Assembly (NCBI GenBank): GCA_041488295.1
Contig: JBGPOZ010000001.1
Coordinates: 9,656 to 73,655 of the forward strand
Length of the DNA stretch: 64,000 bases
Direction of reading: 5' to 3'
Origin: URHD0088 sp041488295
GTDB taxonomy: Bacteria; Pseudomonadota; Alphaproteobacteria; ATCC43930; CGMCC-115725
The notes under the pieces are model-generated. The model had not been told where the DNA came from and searched no databases. It was given only the letters and a program-made list of their open reading frames with translations. Shown here piece after piece: positions 16,760-25,005 of this stretch. Both the position numbers and the translations under genes were made by a program. Numbering within the stretch: the first letter of the stretch is position 1; the number at the start of each line of letters is the position of its first letter.

Positions 16760-17878
16760 CGTCGATGCCCGATGCTTGATCCGGTCGACGGCTTGCTCGA
16801 CATGCCGCGAGAAGACGTATTCGGCCGGACGCTGACTCGCGAGAGAGATCTCCGGAGCCATTTCACCCTCGGTCCTGACGCCGTTGATGGCGATGGCGAG
16901 CGCTTTCAGCGGGTTCTTCACCGAGTCGACGACGGCGGTCGCCTCGTAGCCGCTGTGCACCATGCAATTGGCGCATTTTTCGTAGTTGCCGGTCCCATAA
17001 GCGTCCCAATTGGTCTCGTCCATCAGCTCCTTGAAGGTCTTGGCATATCCTTCGCCGAGGAGATAACACGGGCGCTGCCAGCCGAAGTAGTTGCGCGTCG
17101 GGTTTCCCCAAGGCGTGCAATGGTATTCCTGGTTGCCGGCGAGAAAATCGAGGAAGAGCGAGGACTGGCTGAACGACCAGCGTGAATCCTTGCCGCGCCG
17201 GAAAATCTCGCGGAACAGTTCCTTGGTCTTGCGGCGGCTGAGAAAATGCTGCTGGTCGGGCGCGCGCTCATAGGCATATCCGGGCGACACCGTCATGCCG
17301 TCGACGCCCATCGCCATGACGTCATCGAAGAAGCGCGCGTAACGTTCCGGGTCGGCGCCGTCGAAGAGCGTGCAATTGATATTGACGCGGAAGCCGCGCT
17401 CTTTCGCCAGCTTGATGGCCTCGACGGCGCGGTCGTAAACGCCGTCCTGACAGACCGATTTGTCGTGATCGCGCTGGTCGCCGTCGAGGTGCACCGACCA
17501 CACGAAATATGGGTTCGGCTCGAAGAGATCGATCTTCTTTTCCATCAAGAGCGCGTTGGTGCAGAGATAGACGAATTTCCGGCGCGCGATGATGCCCTCG
17601 ACGATCTCGTCGATCTCGCGGTGCAGGAGCGGCTCGCCGCCGGCGATCGAGACGACCGGCGCCCCGCACTCATCGACCGCTTCGAGGCACTCGGCGACCG
17701 AGAGCCGCTGGTTCAGGATCTCCGCCGGATAGTCGATCTTGCCGCAGCCGGCGCAAGCGAGGTTGCAGCGGAACAGGGGTTCCAGCATAAGGACCAGCGG
17801 ATAGCGCTTGACGCCCTTGAAATGCTGCTTTGCGACATAGGCGCCGACGCGAATTTTCTGATTCAAGGGAACGGCCAC
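16745..17878 (-). CDS. hpnH: Radical SAM adenosylhopane synthase HpnH
   Basis: A 377-residue radical SAM enzyme that joins the 5'-deoxyadenosyl group to diploptene, giving adenosylhopane, the entry point to all C35 hopanoids. The 4Fe-4S cysteines are C38, C42 and C45 in RCNLACAGCGK. The AdoMet-side GGEP motif is in SIAGGEPLLHREIDE. The C-terminal part has the SPASM-like cysteines in EYHCTPWGNP, RPCYLLGEGY and EKCANCMVHSGYEA, which HpnH proteins conserve. The length is typical. ispH lies 35 bp upstream on the same strand, so the two are probably co-transcribed. Confidence 0.94.
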   Translation of the reverse strand: MAVPLNQKIRVGAYVAKQHFKGVKRYPLVLMLEPLFRCNLACAGCGKIDYPAEILNQRLSVAECLEAVDECGAPVVSIAGGEPLLHREIDEIVEGIIARRKFVYLCTNALLMEKKIDLFEPNPYFVWSVHLDGDQRDHDKSVCQDGVYDRAVEAIKLAKERGFRVNINCTLFDGADPERYARFFDDVMAMGVDGMTVSPGYAYERAPDQQHFLSRRKTKELFREIFRRGKDSRWSFSQSSLFLDFLAGNQEYHCTPWGNPTRNYFGWQRPCYLLGEGYAKTFKELMDETNWDAYGTGNYEKCANCMVHSGYEATAVVDSVKNPLKALAIAINGVRTEGEMAPEISLASQRPAEYVFSRHVEQAVDRIKHRASTKKAG

Positions 17879-17913
17879 GGAGACCCCCGTTTAAGGATTT
17901 GTCTGGAGAGAAC

Positions 17914-18849
17914 TCAAGGCGTAGCGTCGGCGAGCTCGGACGGTATGCGGAAGCGGACATTTTCGGTAACGCCGGGGAGTACTGTCAACTCTACTTCGCC
18001 AAGCTCGCGCAGGCGATCGATGAGCTCCTGGACCAGCTCGGCCGGGGCCGAGGCGCCGGCCGTGATGCCGACCGAGCCCGCATTCTCGAGCCAGCGTACA
18101 TCGAGTGCCGTTGCGTCTTCGATGAGATAGCTCGGCACGCCGTGCTCGGCGGCGATCTCGCGAAGGCGGTTCGAGTTGGAGCTGTTCGGCGCGCCGACGA
18201 CCAGGACGACGTCGACGATTTCCGCCAATTCCCGCGCCGCGCGCTGCCGATTCTGCGTCGCGTAGCAGATATCCTTGGTGTCGGGTCCGACGATCGTCGG
18301 GAAGCGCGCCTTCAATGCGTCGATGACCGAACGGGTATCGTCGACGCTCAAGGTCGTCTGCGTGATGAAGGCGAGCTTTTCCGGATTGGCGACGTCGAGC
18401 CGGGCGACCTCCTCGGGCTTCGAGATGAGGTGGACGCGACCGCTGATGCGGCCCATCGTCCCCTCGATCTCGGGATGCCCGGCATGGCCGATCAGAATGA
18501 TCTCGCGCCCCTGATTGGCGTAGCGCTGCCCCTCGCTGTGCACCTTCGAGACGAGGGGACAAGTAGCGTCGATGACCGGCAGACCGCGTGTCTCCGCGGC
18601 ATCTTCCACCGAGCTCGAGACGCCGTGCGCGCTGAAGATGGTGACGCCACCGGGCGGAATCTCGTCGAGGTCGTCGACGAAATGCGCACCTTTGGCGCGC
18701 AGGCGATCGACGACATGCCGGTTGTGCACGATCTCGTGCCGGACATAGATCGGCGGCCCATACTTTTCGATTGCACGTTCGACGATCTCGATCGCGCGCT
18801 CGACGCCGGCGCAAAATCCCCGAGGCTGAGCCAACACCACCCGCATCAT
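17914..18849 (-). CDS. ispH: 4-hydroxy-3-methylbut-2-enyl diphosphate reductase
   Basis: A 311-residue IspH (LytB), the last enzyme of the methylerythritol phosphate pathway. It reduces HMBPP to IPP and DMAPP with a 4Fe-4S cluster. The three cluster cysteines are C13 (RGFCAGVERAI), C97 (IDATCPLVSKVH) and C195 (KDICYATQNRQ). Substrate-binding blocks HEIVHNRHVV, FSAHGVS and GAPNSSNSNRL are also in place. Its location ahead of hpnH couples precursor supply to hopanoid synthesis. The promoter is probably in the 190-bp gap before hpnM, which is shared by the two divergent genes. Confidence 0.95.
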   Translation of the reverse strand: MMRVVLAQPRGFCAGVERAIEIVERAIEKYGPPIYVRHEIVHNRHVVDRLRAKGAHFVDDLDEIPPGGVTIFSAHGVSSSVEDAAETRGLPVIDATCPLVSKVHSEGQRYANQGREIILIGHAGHPEIEGTMGRISGRVHLISKPEEVARLDVANPEKLAFITQTTLSVDDTRSVIDALKARFPTIVGPDTKDICYATQNRQRAARELAEIVDVVLVVGAPNSSNSNRLREIAAEHGVPSYLIEDATALDVRWLENAGSVGITAGASAPAELVQELIDRLRELGEVELTVLPGVTENVRFRIPSELADATP

Positions 18850-19041
18850 CTAGCCTCTTGTGATCAATGCCGAGGAAACCCATTCCATAAGACCACGCTT
18901 ATTATAGTAAAATTCTCCCGTCGCCAATGATTTGCTCTACATCCGGTGCAAGTCTGTTGCGCCGATCCTGCAAGTCCGAGGAATGTGATCTTGACCTCGC
19001 GGGAGAGTTTGTGGGACGCGTTTCTAAGAGGGACATTTTGC

Positions 19042-19659
19042 ATGCCAATCTGGGTTAGAACGATCACACAATTCGCCGCGGCGCTGAGTTTCGCCTTGTT
19101 CTTGACGCCGGTGCATGCGGCGGAGTCGCCGCCCGACATGGTGATACAGAATTTCTACGCGACGTTGCTGAACGTCATGAAGAATGGTCAAGCCCTCGGC
19201 ATCAAGGGGCGCTACGACCGGCTGAAACCGGCGATCGACGCTGCGTTCGACCTCCCGTTGATGACCCGTCTCAGCATCGGCCCGCAATGGCAGAGCCTGG
19301 CGCCGCAAGAGCAAGAACAGCTCACCGCGGCGTTCAGCGACTTCACCTACTCGACTTACGCCAATCGCTTCGACGGGTACTCCGGCGAGCGCTTCGACGT
19401 TCTGCCACAAACGAATCCGGCGGCTGGCGGCGTCATCGTGCAAACTCGCCTCATCAAGGGCGACGGCGAGCCGGTAACTCTCAACTATTTGATGCGGCAG
19501 GAGAATGATCGCTGGCACATCATCGACGTCTTCCTCAGCGGGACAGTGAGCGAACTCGCGACACGGCGCGCGGAATTTACCTCGGTGCTGCGTCGGGATG
19601 GCCCCGGCGGATTACTCAAATTGCTGCAGGATCGTGCCGCCGAGTTGAAGAAGTCGTAA
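19042..19659 (+). CDS. hpnM: HpnM, MlaC/Ttg2D-family periplasmic lipid carrier
   Basis: A 205-residue periplasmic protein of the MlaC/Ttg2D (toluene tolerance) family, which in hopanoid loci is named HpnM. Residues 1-25 form a signal peptide ending at PVHAAESPP. The mature part follows the MlaC pattern: an N-terminal helix NFYATLLNVMK, the DLPLMTRLSIGPQWQSL block, EQLTAAFSDFTYSTYANRFDGY and the strand VNYLM-like VTLNYLMRQENDRWHIIDV. MlaC carries phospholipids between membranes in a hydrophobic pocket; HpnM is inferred to do the same for hopanoids. I chose the ATG at 19042 because it begins the signal peptide. The longer frame from 18946 would place 32 hydrophilic residues first. The gene converges with mlaA. 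Confidence 0.82.
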   Translation: MPIWVRTITQFAAALSFALFLTPVHAAESPPDMVIQNFYATLLNVMKNGQALGIKGRYDRLKPAIDAAFDLPLMTRLSIGPQWQSLAPQEQEQLTAAFSDFTYSTYANRFDGYSGERFDVLPQTNPAAGGVIVQTRLIKGDGEPVTLNYLMRQENDRWHIIDVFLSGTVSELATRRAEFTSVLRRDGPGGLLKLLQDRAAELKKS

Positions 19660-19793
19660 GTCCAACCGCGTTGCTGAGACACAAGATTTTGATTGCTCGG
19701 CGTCGGAAGCAGGTCGAATTCAGGATCCGCTCTCTACATATTGTGTGATGAGCCGAAGGGTCACGCCCGAGGCGTGGCTGCGAAAATTGCAGG

Positions 19794-20678
19794 CTAAGGC
19801 GTCGTCGATGTGGGTTTACCCGATTTTGCCGGGTCCTCGTACAGATTGTTCTGAAGCGCCGGCGAGACCAGGGAATCCGAATGCGTACCAGCCAGCTCCT
19901 GCGCCCTGTGCTGCCGCCAGAGGCTCCGCAACTGGGCATAGAAGTCGATCGAGGTCTTCTCGACCTCATCGAGGTCGGAGATCGATTCGGCCCGCTGGTC
20001 GACTCCGTCGGTGATGAACCGGACCTTGTTCATATCGGCGATGTGCTCGGAACGGGCGATATAGCGGAAGGGGTCGATGTAGCCGTCGACTCCTTCGCCG
20101 ATGGCGTCGCGCGGATCGGAGGGGCCGAGCAGCGGCAGAACGAGATACGGGCCGTCGGACACCCCCCAGCTCCACAGCGTCTGGCCGAAATCGCCGGTTT
20201 GCTCTGCGTATCCCCAATCGGTGGCGACATCGAAGACGCCGCCGATCCCGATCGTCGTGTTGATGGAAAACCGGACGGCCGTCGTCCCCGCCCGATCGAG
20301 TTTCCCCTGCAACATGTTGTTGGCAAAGACGACGGGCTGGTTGAGGTTGTGCAAGACATGGCGAATCGCGGTCCGCATTTGATCCGGCAACGCGGTCCGG
20401 TAGAGCAGTGCGATGTTCTTGATGAGAAGGCCGTCGAGCACGCGGTTGAACGCGAACGTACCGCGGTTGAGCGGCTCGAGCGGATCGTTCGCTTCCTCGA
20501 ATGCCGCGCGCGCCGCGGGATCGGTCGGTACCGTCGCGCACCCTGACGCCATGAGGGCGGCGCCGAAGGCGATCGACGCTCGGATTGCGCGGCGTGGTCC
20601 GGCCAATGGGGCTACCTTCTGTTTCGTTCGGCGCCTGCGACCAGACCGGCCAGCCCAGAGCGAGGTATGGTTTGACAA
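19794..20678 (-). CDS. MlaA/VacJ-family outer-membrane lipoprotein
   Basis: A 294-residue MlaA (VacJ) family protein. The N-terminus is basic (RSGRRRRTKQK) and then hydrophobic to the lipobox MASGC, with lipidation expected at C47. The signature EANDPLEPLNRGTFAFNRVLD opens the domain, and NNMLQGKLDRAGTTAVRFSIN, GGVFDVATDWGY, SWGVSDGPYLVLPLLGPSD and RDAIGEGVDGYIDPF follow in family order. MlaA sits in the outer membrane with a porin and removes mislocalised lipid from the outer leaflet, passing it to MlaC. Here it faces hpnM, an MlaC homologue, which suggests a hopanoid-linked pair. The long basic N-terminus before the hydrophobic stretch is unusual, and a later start is possible. Confidence 0.85.
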   Translation of the reverse strand: MSNHTSLWAGRSGRRRRTKQKVAPLAGPRRAIRASIAFGAALMASGCATVPTDPAARAAFEEANDPLEPLNRGTFAFNRVLDGLLIKNIALLYRTALPDQMRTAIRHVLHNLNQPVVFANNMLQGKLDRAGTTAVRFSINTTIGIGGVFDVATDWGYAEQTGDFGQTLWSWGVSDGPYLVLPLLGPSDPRDAIGEGVDGYIDPFRYIARSEHIADMNKVRFITDGVDQRAESISDLDEVEKTSIDFYAQLRSLWRQHRAQELAGTHSDSLVSPALQNNLYEDPAKSGKPTSTTP

Positions 20679-20780
20679 ATCGATGGCGCGAAGGCAACAG
20701 AAATTGCTTAACGGGCAGTTGACGGGTGTGGCGGAGCAGCGCGCCGGTGAGGGTCGAATGACGCAAGGGCCTGAGCGGCG

Positions 20781-21923
20781 ATGACAATCCTCGTTGCCGG
20801 ACTGCTCGCCGCGAGCATTGCCGGTTCACTCTACCTTGTGCTCGCCGCTATCGCGGTCCGCCAATTCGCGAAACGCGCCGCGTCGGCTGCGGGACCGCCG
20901 ATGAAGATCACGGTCCTGAAGCCGCTTCGCGGCGAGGATCCGGAACTCTACGACAATCTGCGCTCCTTCTGCGACCAGGATCATCCGGAGTACCAGGTCG
21001 TCTTCGCGGTCCGTAACGCCGAGGATGCGGCCGTGCCGGTGGTGCGCCGCCTCATCGCCGATCTCCCCGGCCGGGATCTCTCGCTGGTGATCGATGCACG
21101 CACCGGGGGCAGCAATCTCAAGGTTGCCAACCTCGAGAACATGATGGCATCGGCGAAGCATCAAATTCTCGTCATCGCCGACAGCGACATGCGGGTGCGG
21201 CGAGACTACCTCACGATCGTGACGGCGCCGCTTGCTGAGGATGAGGTCGGTCTCGTCACGTGCCTGTATCGCGGCCGGGCGATCGCCGGGTTCGCGGCGC
21301 GACTCGGCGCTCTTTGGGTCAATCATGCCTTTCTTCCCTCCGCCATCGTCGCGGAGCGGGTGCGGCCGGGAGATGCCTGCTTCGGCGCGACGATGGCGTT
21401 GCGCCGCGCGACGCTCGAGGCGATCGGAGGTTTCGCCCGGCTACGCGACCATCTTGCCGACGACTACGCCTTGGGCGCGGCGGTCCGCGGTCTTGGAAAG
21501 CGGATCGAGCTGTCGCCGCTTCTCGTCGACACGATCGTCGCCGATGCATCAATCGGCGCGCTCATCGGCCATGAGCTGCGCTGGATGCGGACGATCCGGT
21601 CGATCGCGCCCTTGGGATTCGCCGCTTCCTTCATAACCCACCCCTTGGCGCTGGCGACGCTCGCGACCATCGCCGCCGGTTTCACCTTGCCGACATTGAC
21701 CGCAATCGTGGCGATCCTCGGCTGCCGGCTGGCGACAATCCGCCTCGCCGAGCGAGCCCTCGACCTGCCGCGAACCCCCGCTTGGCTTGTGCCGATACGC
21801 GATTTGTTGTCCTTCTCGGTGTTTGCGGCTAGTTTCTGCGGCAACACCGTGGCATGGCGCGACCGCAAGTTCCGCATCGACGCGGAAGGGCGGCTCGTCG
21901 CGAATGGAGATACCGGCGCATGA
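20781..21923 (+). CDS. hpnI: HpnI, hopanoid glucosyltransferase (ceramide glucosyltransferase-like)
   Basis: A 380-residue membrane glycosyltransferase of family GT21, like ceramide glucosyltransferase. HpnI adds N-acetylglucosamine to bacteriohopanetetrol. An N-terminal membrane helix (about residues 5-27) precedes the catalytic domain with ITVLKPLRGEDPELYDNL, the metal-binding DSD in VIADSDMRVRRDYL and the acceptor-side HLADDYALGAAVRG. The D-x-D, D and Q/R-x-x-R-W (ELRWMRTIR) pattern is the GT21 signature. Hydrophobic segments follow near residues 280-310. It overlaps hpnJ by four bases (ATGA) and is divergent from the mlaA-type gene. Confidence 0.88.
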   Translation: MTILVAGLLAASIAGSLYLVLAAIAVRQFAKRAASAAGPPMKITVLKPLRGEDPELYDNLRSFCDQDHPEYQVVFAVRNAEDAAVPVVRRLIADLPGRDLSLVIDARTGGSNLKVANLENMMASAKHQILVIADSDMRVRRDYLTIVTAPLAEDEVGLVTCLYRGRAIAGFAARLGALWVNHAFLPSAIVAERVRPGDACFGATMALRRATLEAIGGFARLRDHLADDYALGAAVRGLGKRIELSPLLVDTIVADASIGALIGHELRWMRTIRSIAPLGFAASFITHPLALATLATIAAGFTLPTLTAIVAILGCRLATIRLAERALDLPRTPAWLVPIRDLLSFSVFAASFCGNTVAWRDRKFRIDAEGRLVANGDTGA

Positions 21924-23347
21924 TGAAGACCCTGTTCCTGCAACCGCCGTCCTTTGATGGGTTCGACGGCGGCGCCGGATCGCGCTATCAGGCGCGGCGC
22001 GAGATCCGCTCGTTCTGGTATCCGACCTGGCTCGCCCAGCCCGCCGCGCTTGTTCCCGGCAGCCGGCTCATCGACGCACCACCTGCCGGCACCAAGCTTG
22101 CCGACATCCTGCCGCTCGCGCGGGATTACGACCTCGTCGTCATCCACACATCGACCCCGTCCTTCGCCTCCGACGCCAAGGTCGCGGCGGCGCTGAAGGA
22201 CCACAATCCCAATCTGAAAATCGGCTTCGTCGGCGCCAAGGTGGCGGTCGAACCCGGAGAGAGCCTCGCGGCGTCGCGCGCGATCGATTTCGTCGCGCGC
22301 AACGAATTTGATTTCACGATCAAGGAGATCGCGGAGGGCCGGTCGTTCGACAAGGTCGACGGGATCAGCTACCGCGACGGCACGGGCGGGATCACGCACA
22401 ATCTCGATCGGGCGATTCTCGAGGACATGGATCGCCTGCCATTCGTCACCGAGGTCTATAAGCGCGATCTGAAGATCGAGAACTACTTCATCGGCTATCT
22501 GAAGCACCCCTACGTTTCGCTCTACACCGGCCGCGGCTGCAAATCGCGTTGCACCTTCTGCCTTTGGCCGCAGACGGTGGGCGGTCATCGCTACCGCGTG
22601 CGCAGCCCCGGCCACGTCGCCGAGGAAATCGCGCTCGCCAAGCAGTATTTCCCGCAGGTGCGCGAATTCTTCTTCGATGACGACACCTTCACCGACAATC
22701 TGCCGCGCGCCGAGGCGATCGCGAAGGAGCTCGGCAAGCTCGGCGTCACCTGGTCGTGCAACGCCAAGGCGAATGTCCCGCGCGAGACGCTCAAGGTTTT
22801 GAAAGACAACGGCCTTCGACTTCTTCTCGTCGGCTACGAATCGGGCAACCAACAGATCCTTCACAACATCAAGAAGGGCATGCTGATCGACGTCGCCAAG
22901 CGGTTCACCAAGGACTGCCACGAGCTCGGCATCACGATCCACGGCACCTTCATCCTCGGCCTTCCCGGCGAGACCAAGGAAACGATCGAGCAGACGATCA
23001 AGTTCGCCACCGAGATCAACCCGCATACCATCCAGGTCTCGCTGGCCGCACCCTATCCCGGGACCTTCCTCTACAAGCAGGCGGTCGAAAACGGCTGGCT
23101 CGACGTGGCGCATGCCGAGTTGATCGACGAGCATGGCGTCCAGATCGCGCCGCTCAACTACCCGCATCTCTCGCATAGCGAGATCTTCGATTCGGTCGAG
23201 GTCTTCTATAAGCGCTTCTACTTCCGCGCCGGCAAGATCGCCTCGATCGTCAACGAGATGGTGCGGAGCCCGCAGATGATGAAGCGTCGCTTGCGCGAGG
23301 GGGTCGAGTTCTTCCACTTCCTGCGCGAACGGCAGATGGCAAGCTAG
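21920..23347 (+). CDS. hpnJ: HpnJ, radical SAM hopanoid cyclitol-ether synthase
   Basis: A 475-residue B12-binding-domain radical SAM protein. In other bacteria HpnJ turns glucosaminyl bacteriohopanetetrol into the cyclitol ether by ring contraction. The N-terminal cobalamin-type domain (about residues 55-150) holds DLVVIHTSTPSF and IGFVGAKVAVEPGE. The 4Fe-4S cysteines are C207, C211 and C214 in GRGCKSRCTFC. Later blocks LLLVGYESGNQQIL and HGTFILGLPGETKET are typical of this class. The ATG at 21920 overlaps the hpnI stop; a second methionine follows at once. The deacetylase HpnK, which normally acts between HpnI and HpnJ, is not seen in the window. Confidence 0.9.
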   Translation: MMKTLFLQPPSFDGFDGGAGSRYQARREIRSFWYPTWLAQPAALVPGSRLIDAPPAGTKLADILPLARDYDLVVIHTSTPSFASDAKVAAALKDHNPNLKIGFVGAKVAVEPGESLAASRAIDFVARNEFDFTIKEIAEGRSFDKVDGISYRDGTGGITHNLDRAILEDMDRLPFVTEVYKRDLKIENYFIGYLKHPYVSLYTGRGCKSRCTFCLWPQTVGGHRYRVRSPGHVAEEIALAKQYFPQVREFFFDDDTFTDNLPRAEAIAKELGKLGVTWSCNAKANVPRETLKVLKDNGLRLLLVGYESGNQQILHNIKKGMLIDVAKRFTKDCHELGITIHGTFILGLPGETKETIEQTIKFATEINPHTIQVSLAAPYPGTFLYKQAVENGWLDVAHAELIDEHGVQIAPLNYPHLSHSEIFDSVEVFYKRFYFRAGKIASIVNEMVRSPQMMKRRLREGVEFFHFLRERQMAS

Positions 23348-23391
23348 TGGTCGAAACCTGATCACCAGATGACGTCAGTTGTTCGAGCAGT

Positions 23392-23484
23392 ACCATCCAT
23401 CACCAGCAGTTCAAGGCCCGCTTCATGCGCACCTCGGCGCCGACCTTGATCGACGGCATCGAGAAGTACCTCGCCTCCGTCATG
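23392..23484 (+). pseudogene. Fragment resembling a RecD2-like helicase
   Basis: Just past hpnJ, one + frame reads HHQQFKARFMRTSAPTLIDG and then IEKYLASVM before losing likeness and meeting a stop. From memory of the family, this matches the stretch before the helix-hairpin-helix region of RecD2-type helicases (consensus of the form HG-QF-A, P-T--GIEKYL-SG). No start codon, flanking domain or other part of the gene is present. I read it as a relic of a broken gene. The call rests on about 30 residues. Confidence 0.4.
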
Positions 23485-23635
23485 TTTTTGTGTTCGACTT
23501 GACTTCGGTGCGTCCCAATAGCTTTGGCACCCGTTTTGGCGGCGATCCGGGCTTGCGAAGAACCCGAAGACCAACGGCCACCTGGAGAATGTCGGTTTGG
23601 TTGAACGGCCGCGCGACGAACCCAGCTTGCTCAAG

Positions 23636-24862
23636 ATGTCAGTTGAGAAAGTCGAGACGCTGATCGTCGGCGGCGGTCAGGCCGGGTTGGCGATGAGCGA
23701 GCAACTCAGCAAGCGCGGCCTGTCCCACCTCGTCGTGGAACGGCATCGGATTGCCGAACGCTGGCGCTCGGAAAGGTGGGACGGTTTGCACGCCAACGGT
23801 CCCGCCTGGCATGACAGATTGCCGGGCTTACCTATCGCCGGCGTTGATCCCGACGGCTTTGCGACGCGCAACCAGATGGTCGACTATTTTGTCTCCTACG
23901 CCGAACGGATCGCCGCACCCGTCCGTTGCGGCGTCGCGGTGACGGCGCTACGCAAGAGGGCCGACGGGACCGGCTTCCGCGCCGAAACGTCGGAGGGCAC
24001 GATCGAAGCCACCAACGTGGTCGCAGCCACCGGACCGTTTCAACGCCCGATCATTCCGGCCGTCGTGCCGCCGGAAGCCGGGATCGTGCAGATGCATTCC
24101 AACAGATACCGCAATCCCAGCCAGTTGCCGGAGGGCGCGGTGCTGGTGGTCGGGGCCGGTTCTTCGGGTGCTCAGATCGCCGACGAACTTTCGCGCGCGG
24201 GCCGGCGCGTCTATCTGTCCGTCAGCCGCCATGAGCGGCCTCCCAGACGCTATCGCGGGCGTGACTTCTGCTGGTGGCTGGGTGTCCTGGGTCTGTGGGA
24301 GGCCACGGCCCGCCATCCGTCAGAGAAGCACGTCACGATCGCGGTCAGCGGCGCCTATGGCGGCCGCACCATCGACTTTCGGCGCCTTGCGGCGCGCGGG
24401 GTGATGCTGTTGGGCAGGGCGGAGGCCTTCGGGGATGGTGTCATGCGCTTCTCCCCCGACCTGACGAGCAATCTCGCGCAAGGCGATGCGTCCTACCTGT
24501 CCTTGCTCGACACAGCCGACGCATATGTTGCTCGGGAAGGCCTCGACCTGCCCGAGGAGCCAGCGGCTCGAACGGTCGAACCGGAGCCGACATGCGTCAC
24601 CGACCCCATCCTACGGCTGAACCTCCACGGAGCCGGAATAGCCGCTATCGTCTGGGCAACGGGATACGCGCTCGATTTCGGCTGGGTGAAGGTCGGCGCA
24701 TTTGACGATCGCGGCGTGCCGGTGCATCGGCGCGGCGTAACAGATGTGCCCGGGCTTTACTTCCTTGGGCTGAGCTGGCTGTCCCGAAGGGCGTCGAGCT
24801 TCATCTTTGGTGTCGAACACGACGCGGCGCATCTGGCGGAGCATATCGCCGCGCGCGCGTAG
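23636..24862 (+). CDS. Flavin-containing monooxygenase / NAD(P)-binding oxidoreductase
   Basis: A 408-residue protein of the FAD-dependent monooxygenase group (CzcO/TrkA-like). The FAD motif is LIVGGGQAGLAMSEQLS near residue 7. ERWRSERWDGLHANGP and QMVDYFVSYAERI follow, then the NADP motif VLVVGAGSSGAQIADELS near residue 165 and the closing block WATGYALDFGWV. The C-terminal YFLGLSWLSRRASSFIFGV is typical of this subgroup. The ATG at 23636 is chosen because the FAD strand begins eight residues later; an upstream GTG adds a poorly conserved stretch. The substrate is unknown. It interrupts the hopanoid locus between hpnJ and hpnN and lies between gene fragments on both sides, so it may be an arrival. 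Confidence 0.8.
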   Translation: MSVEKVETLIVGGGQAGLAMSEQLSKRGLSHLVVERHRIAERWRSERWDGLHANGPAWHDRLPGLPIAGVDPDGFATRNQMVDYFVSYAERIAAPVRCGVAVTALRKRADGTGFRAETSEGTIEATNVVAATGPFQRPIIPAVVPPEAGIVQMHSNRYRNPSQLPEGAVLVVGAGSSGAQIADELSRAGRRVYLSVSRHERPPRRYRGRDFCWWLGVLGLWEATARHPSEKHVTIAVSGAYGGRTIDFRRLAARGVMLLGRAEAFGDGVMRFSPDLTSNLAQGDASYLSLLDTADAYVAREGLDLPEEPAARTVEPEPTCVTDPILRLNLHGAGIAAIVWATGYALDFGWVKVGAFDDRGVPVHRRGVTDVPGLYFLGLSWLSRRASSFIFGVEHDAAHLAEHIAARA

Positions 24863-24924
24863 CGGCCGCCATCCATCGGCGCGGCGACGGACGCCACCGC
24901 GCGATTGGCCGGGAATGGACTGTC

Positions 24925-25003
24925 AGCCACCGGCATCGACTTTTGCTGCGCCCGCGCCGCGAGCGACCACGCTGCCGCCGCACCGCCCATTGCGGCGATG
25001 ACC
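24925..25003 (-). pseudogene. N-terminal fragment like an ABC transporter substrate-binding protein
   Basis: The minus frame reads AMGGAAAAWSLAARAQQKSM and continues PVADSPFP. The GGAAAAWxLAARAQQ stretch followed by a P-V strand is the signal-peptide core and mature N-terminus of a widespread proteobacterial family of secreted substrate-binding proteins. The preceding twin-arginine region is absent and the likeness ends after the signal region. It is wedged between the monooxygenase stop and the hpnN stop. It appears to be a relic with no intact gene around it. Confidence 0.45.
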
Positions 25004-25005
25004 CG

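Noticed and set aside
21464..23365. A 633-codon open frame on the minus strand opposite hpnI and hpnJ
   Set aside because: Its translation is rich in Arg, Asp and Leu without domains, and the + strand carries two clear families with motifs. In GC-rich DNA such antisense frames arise from codon bias.
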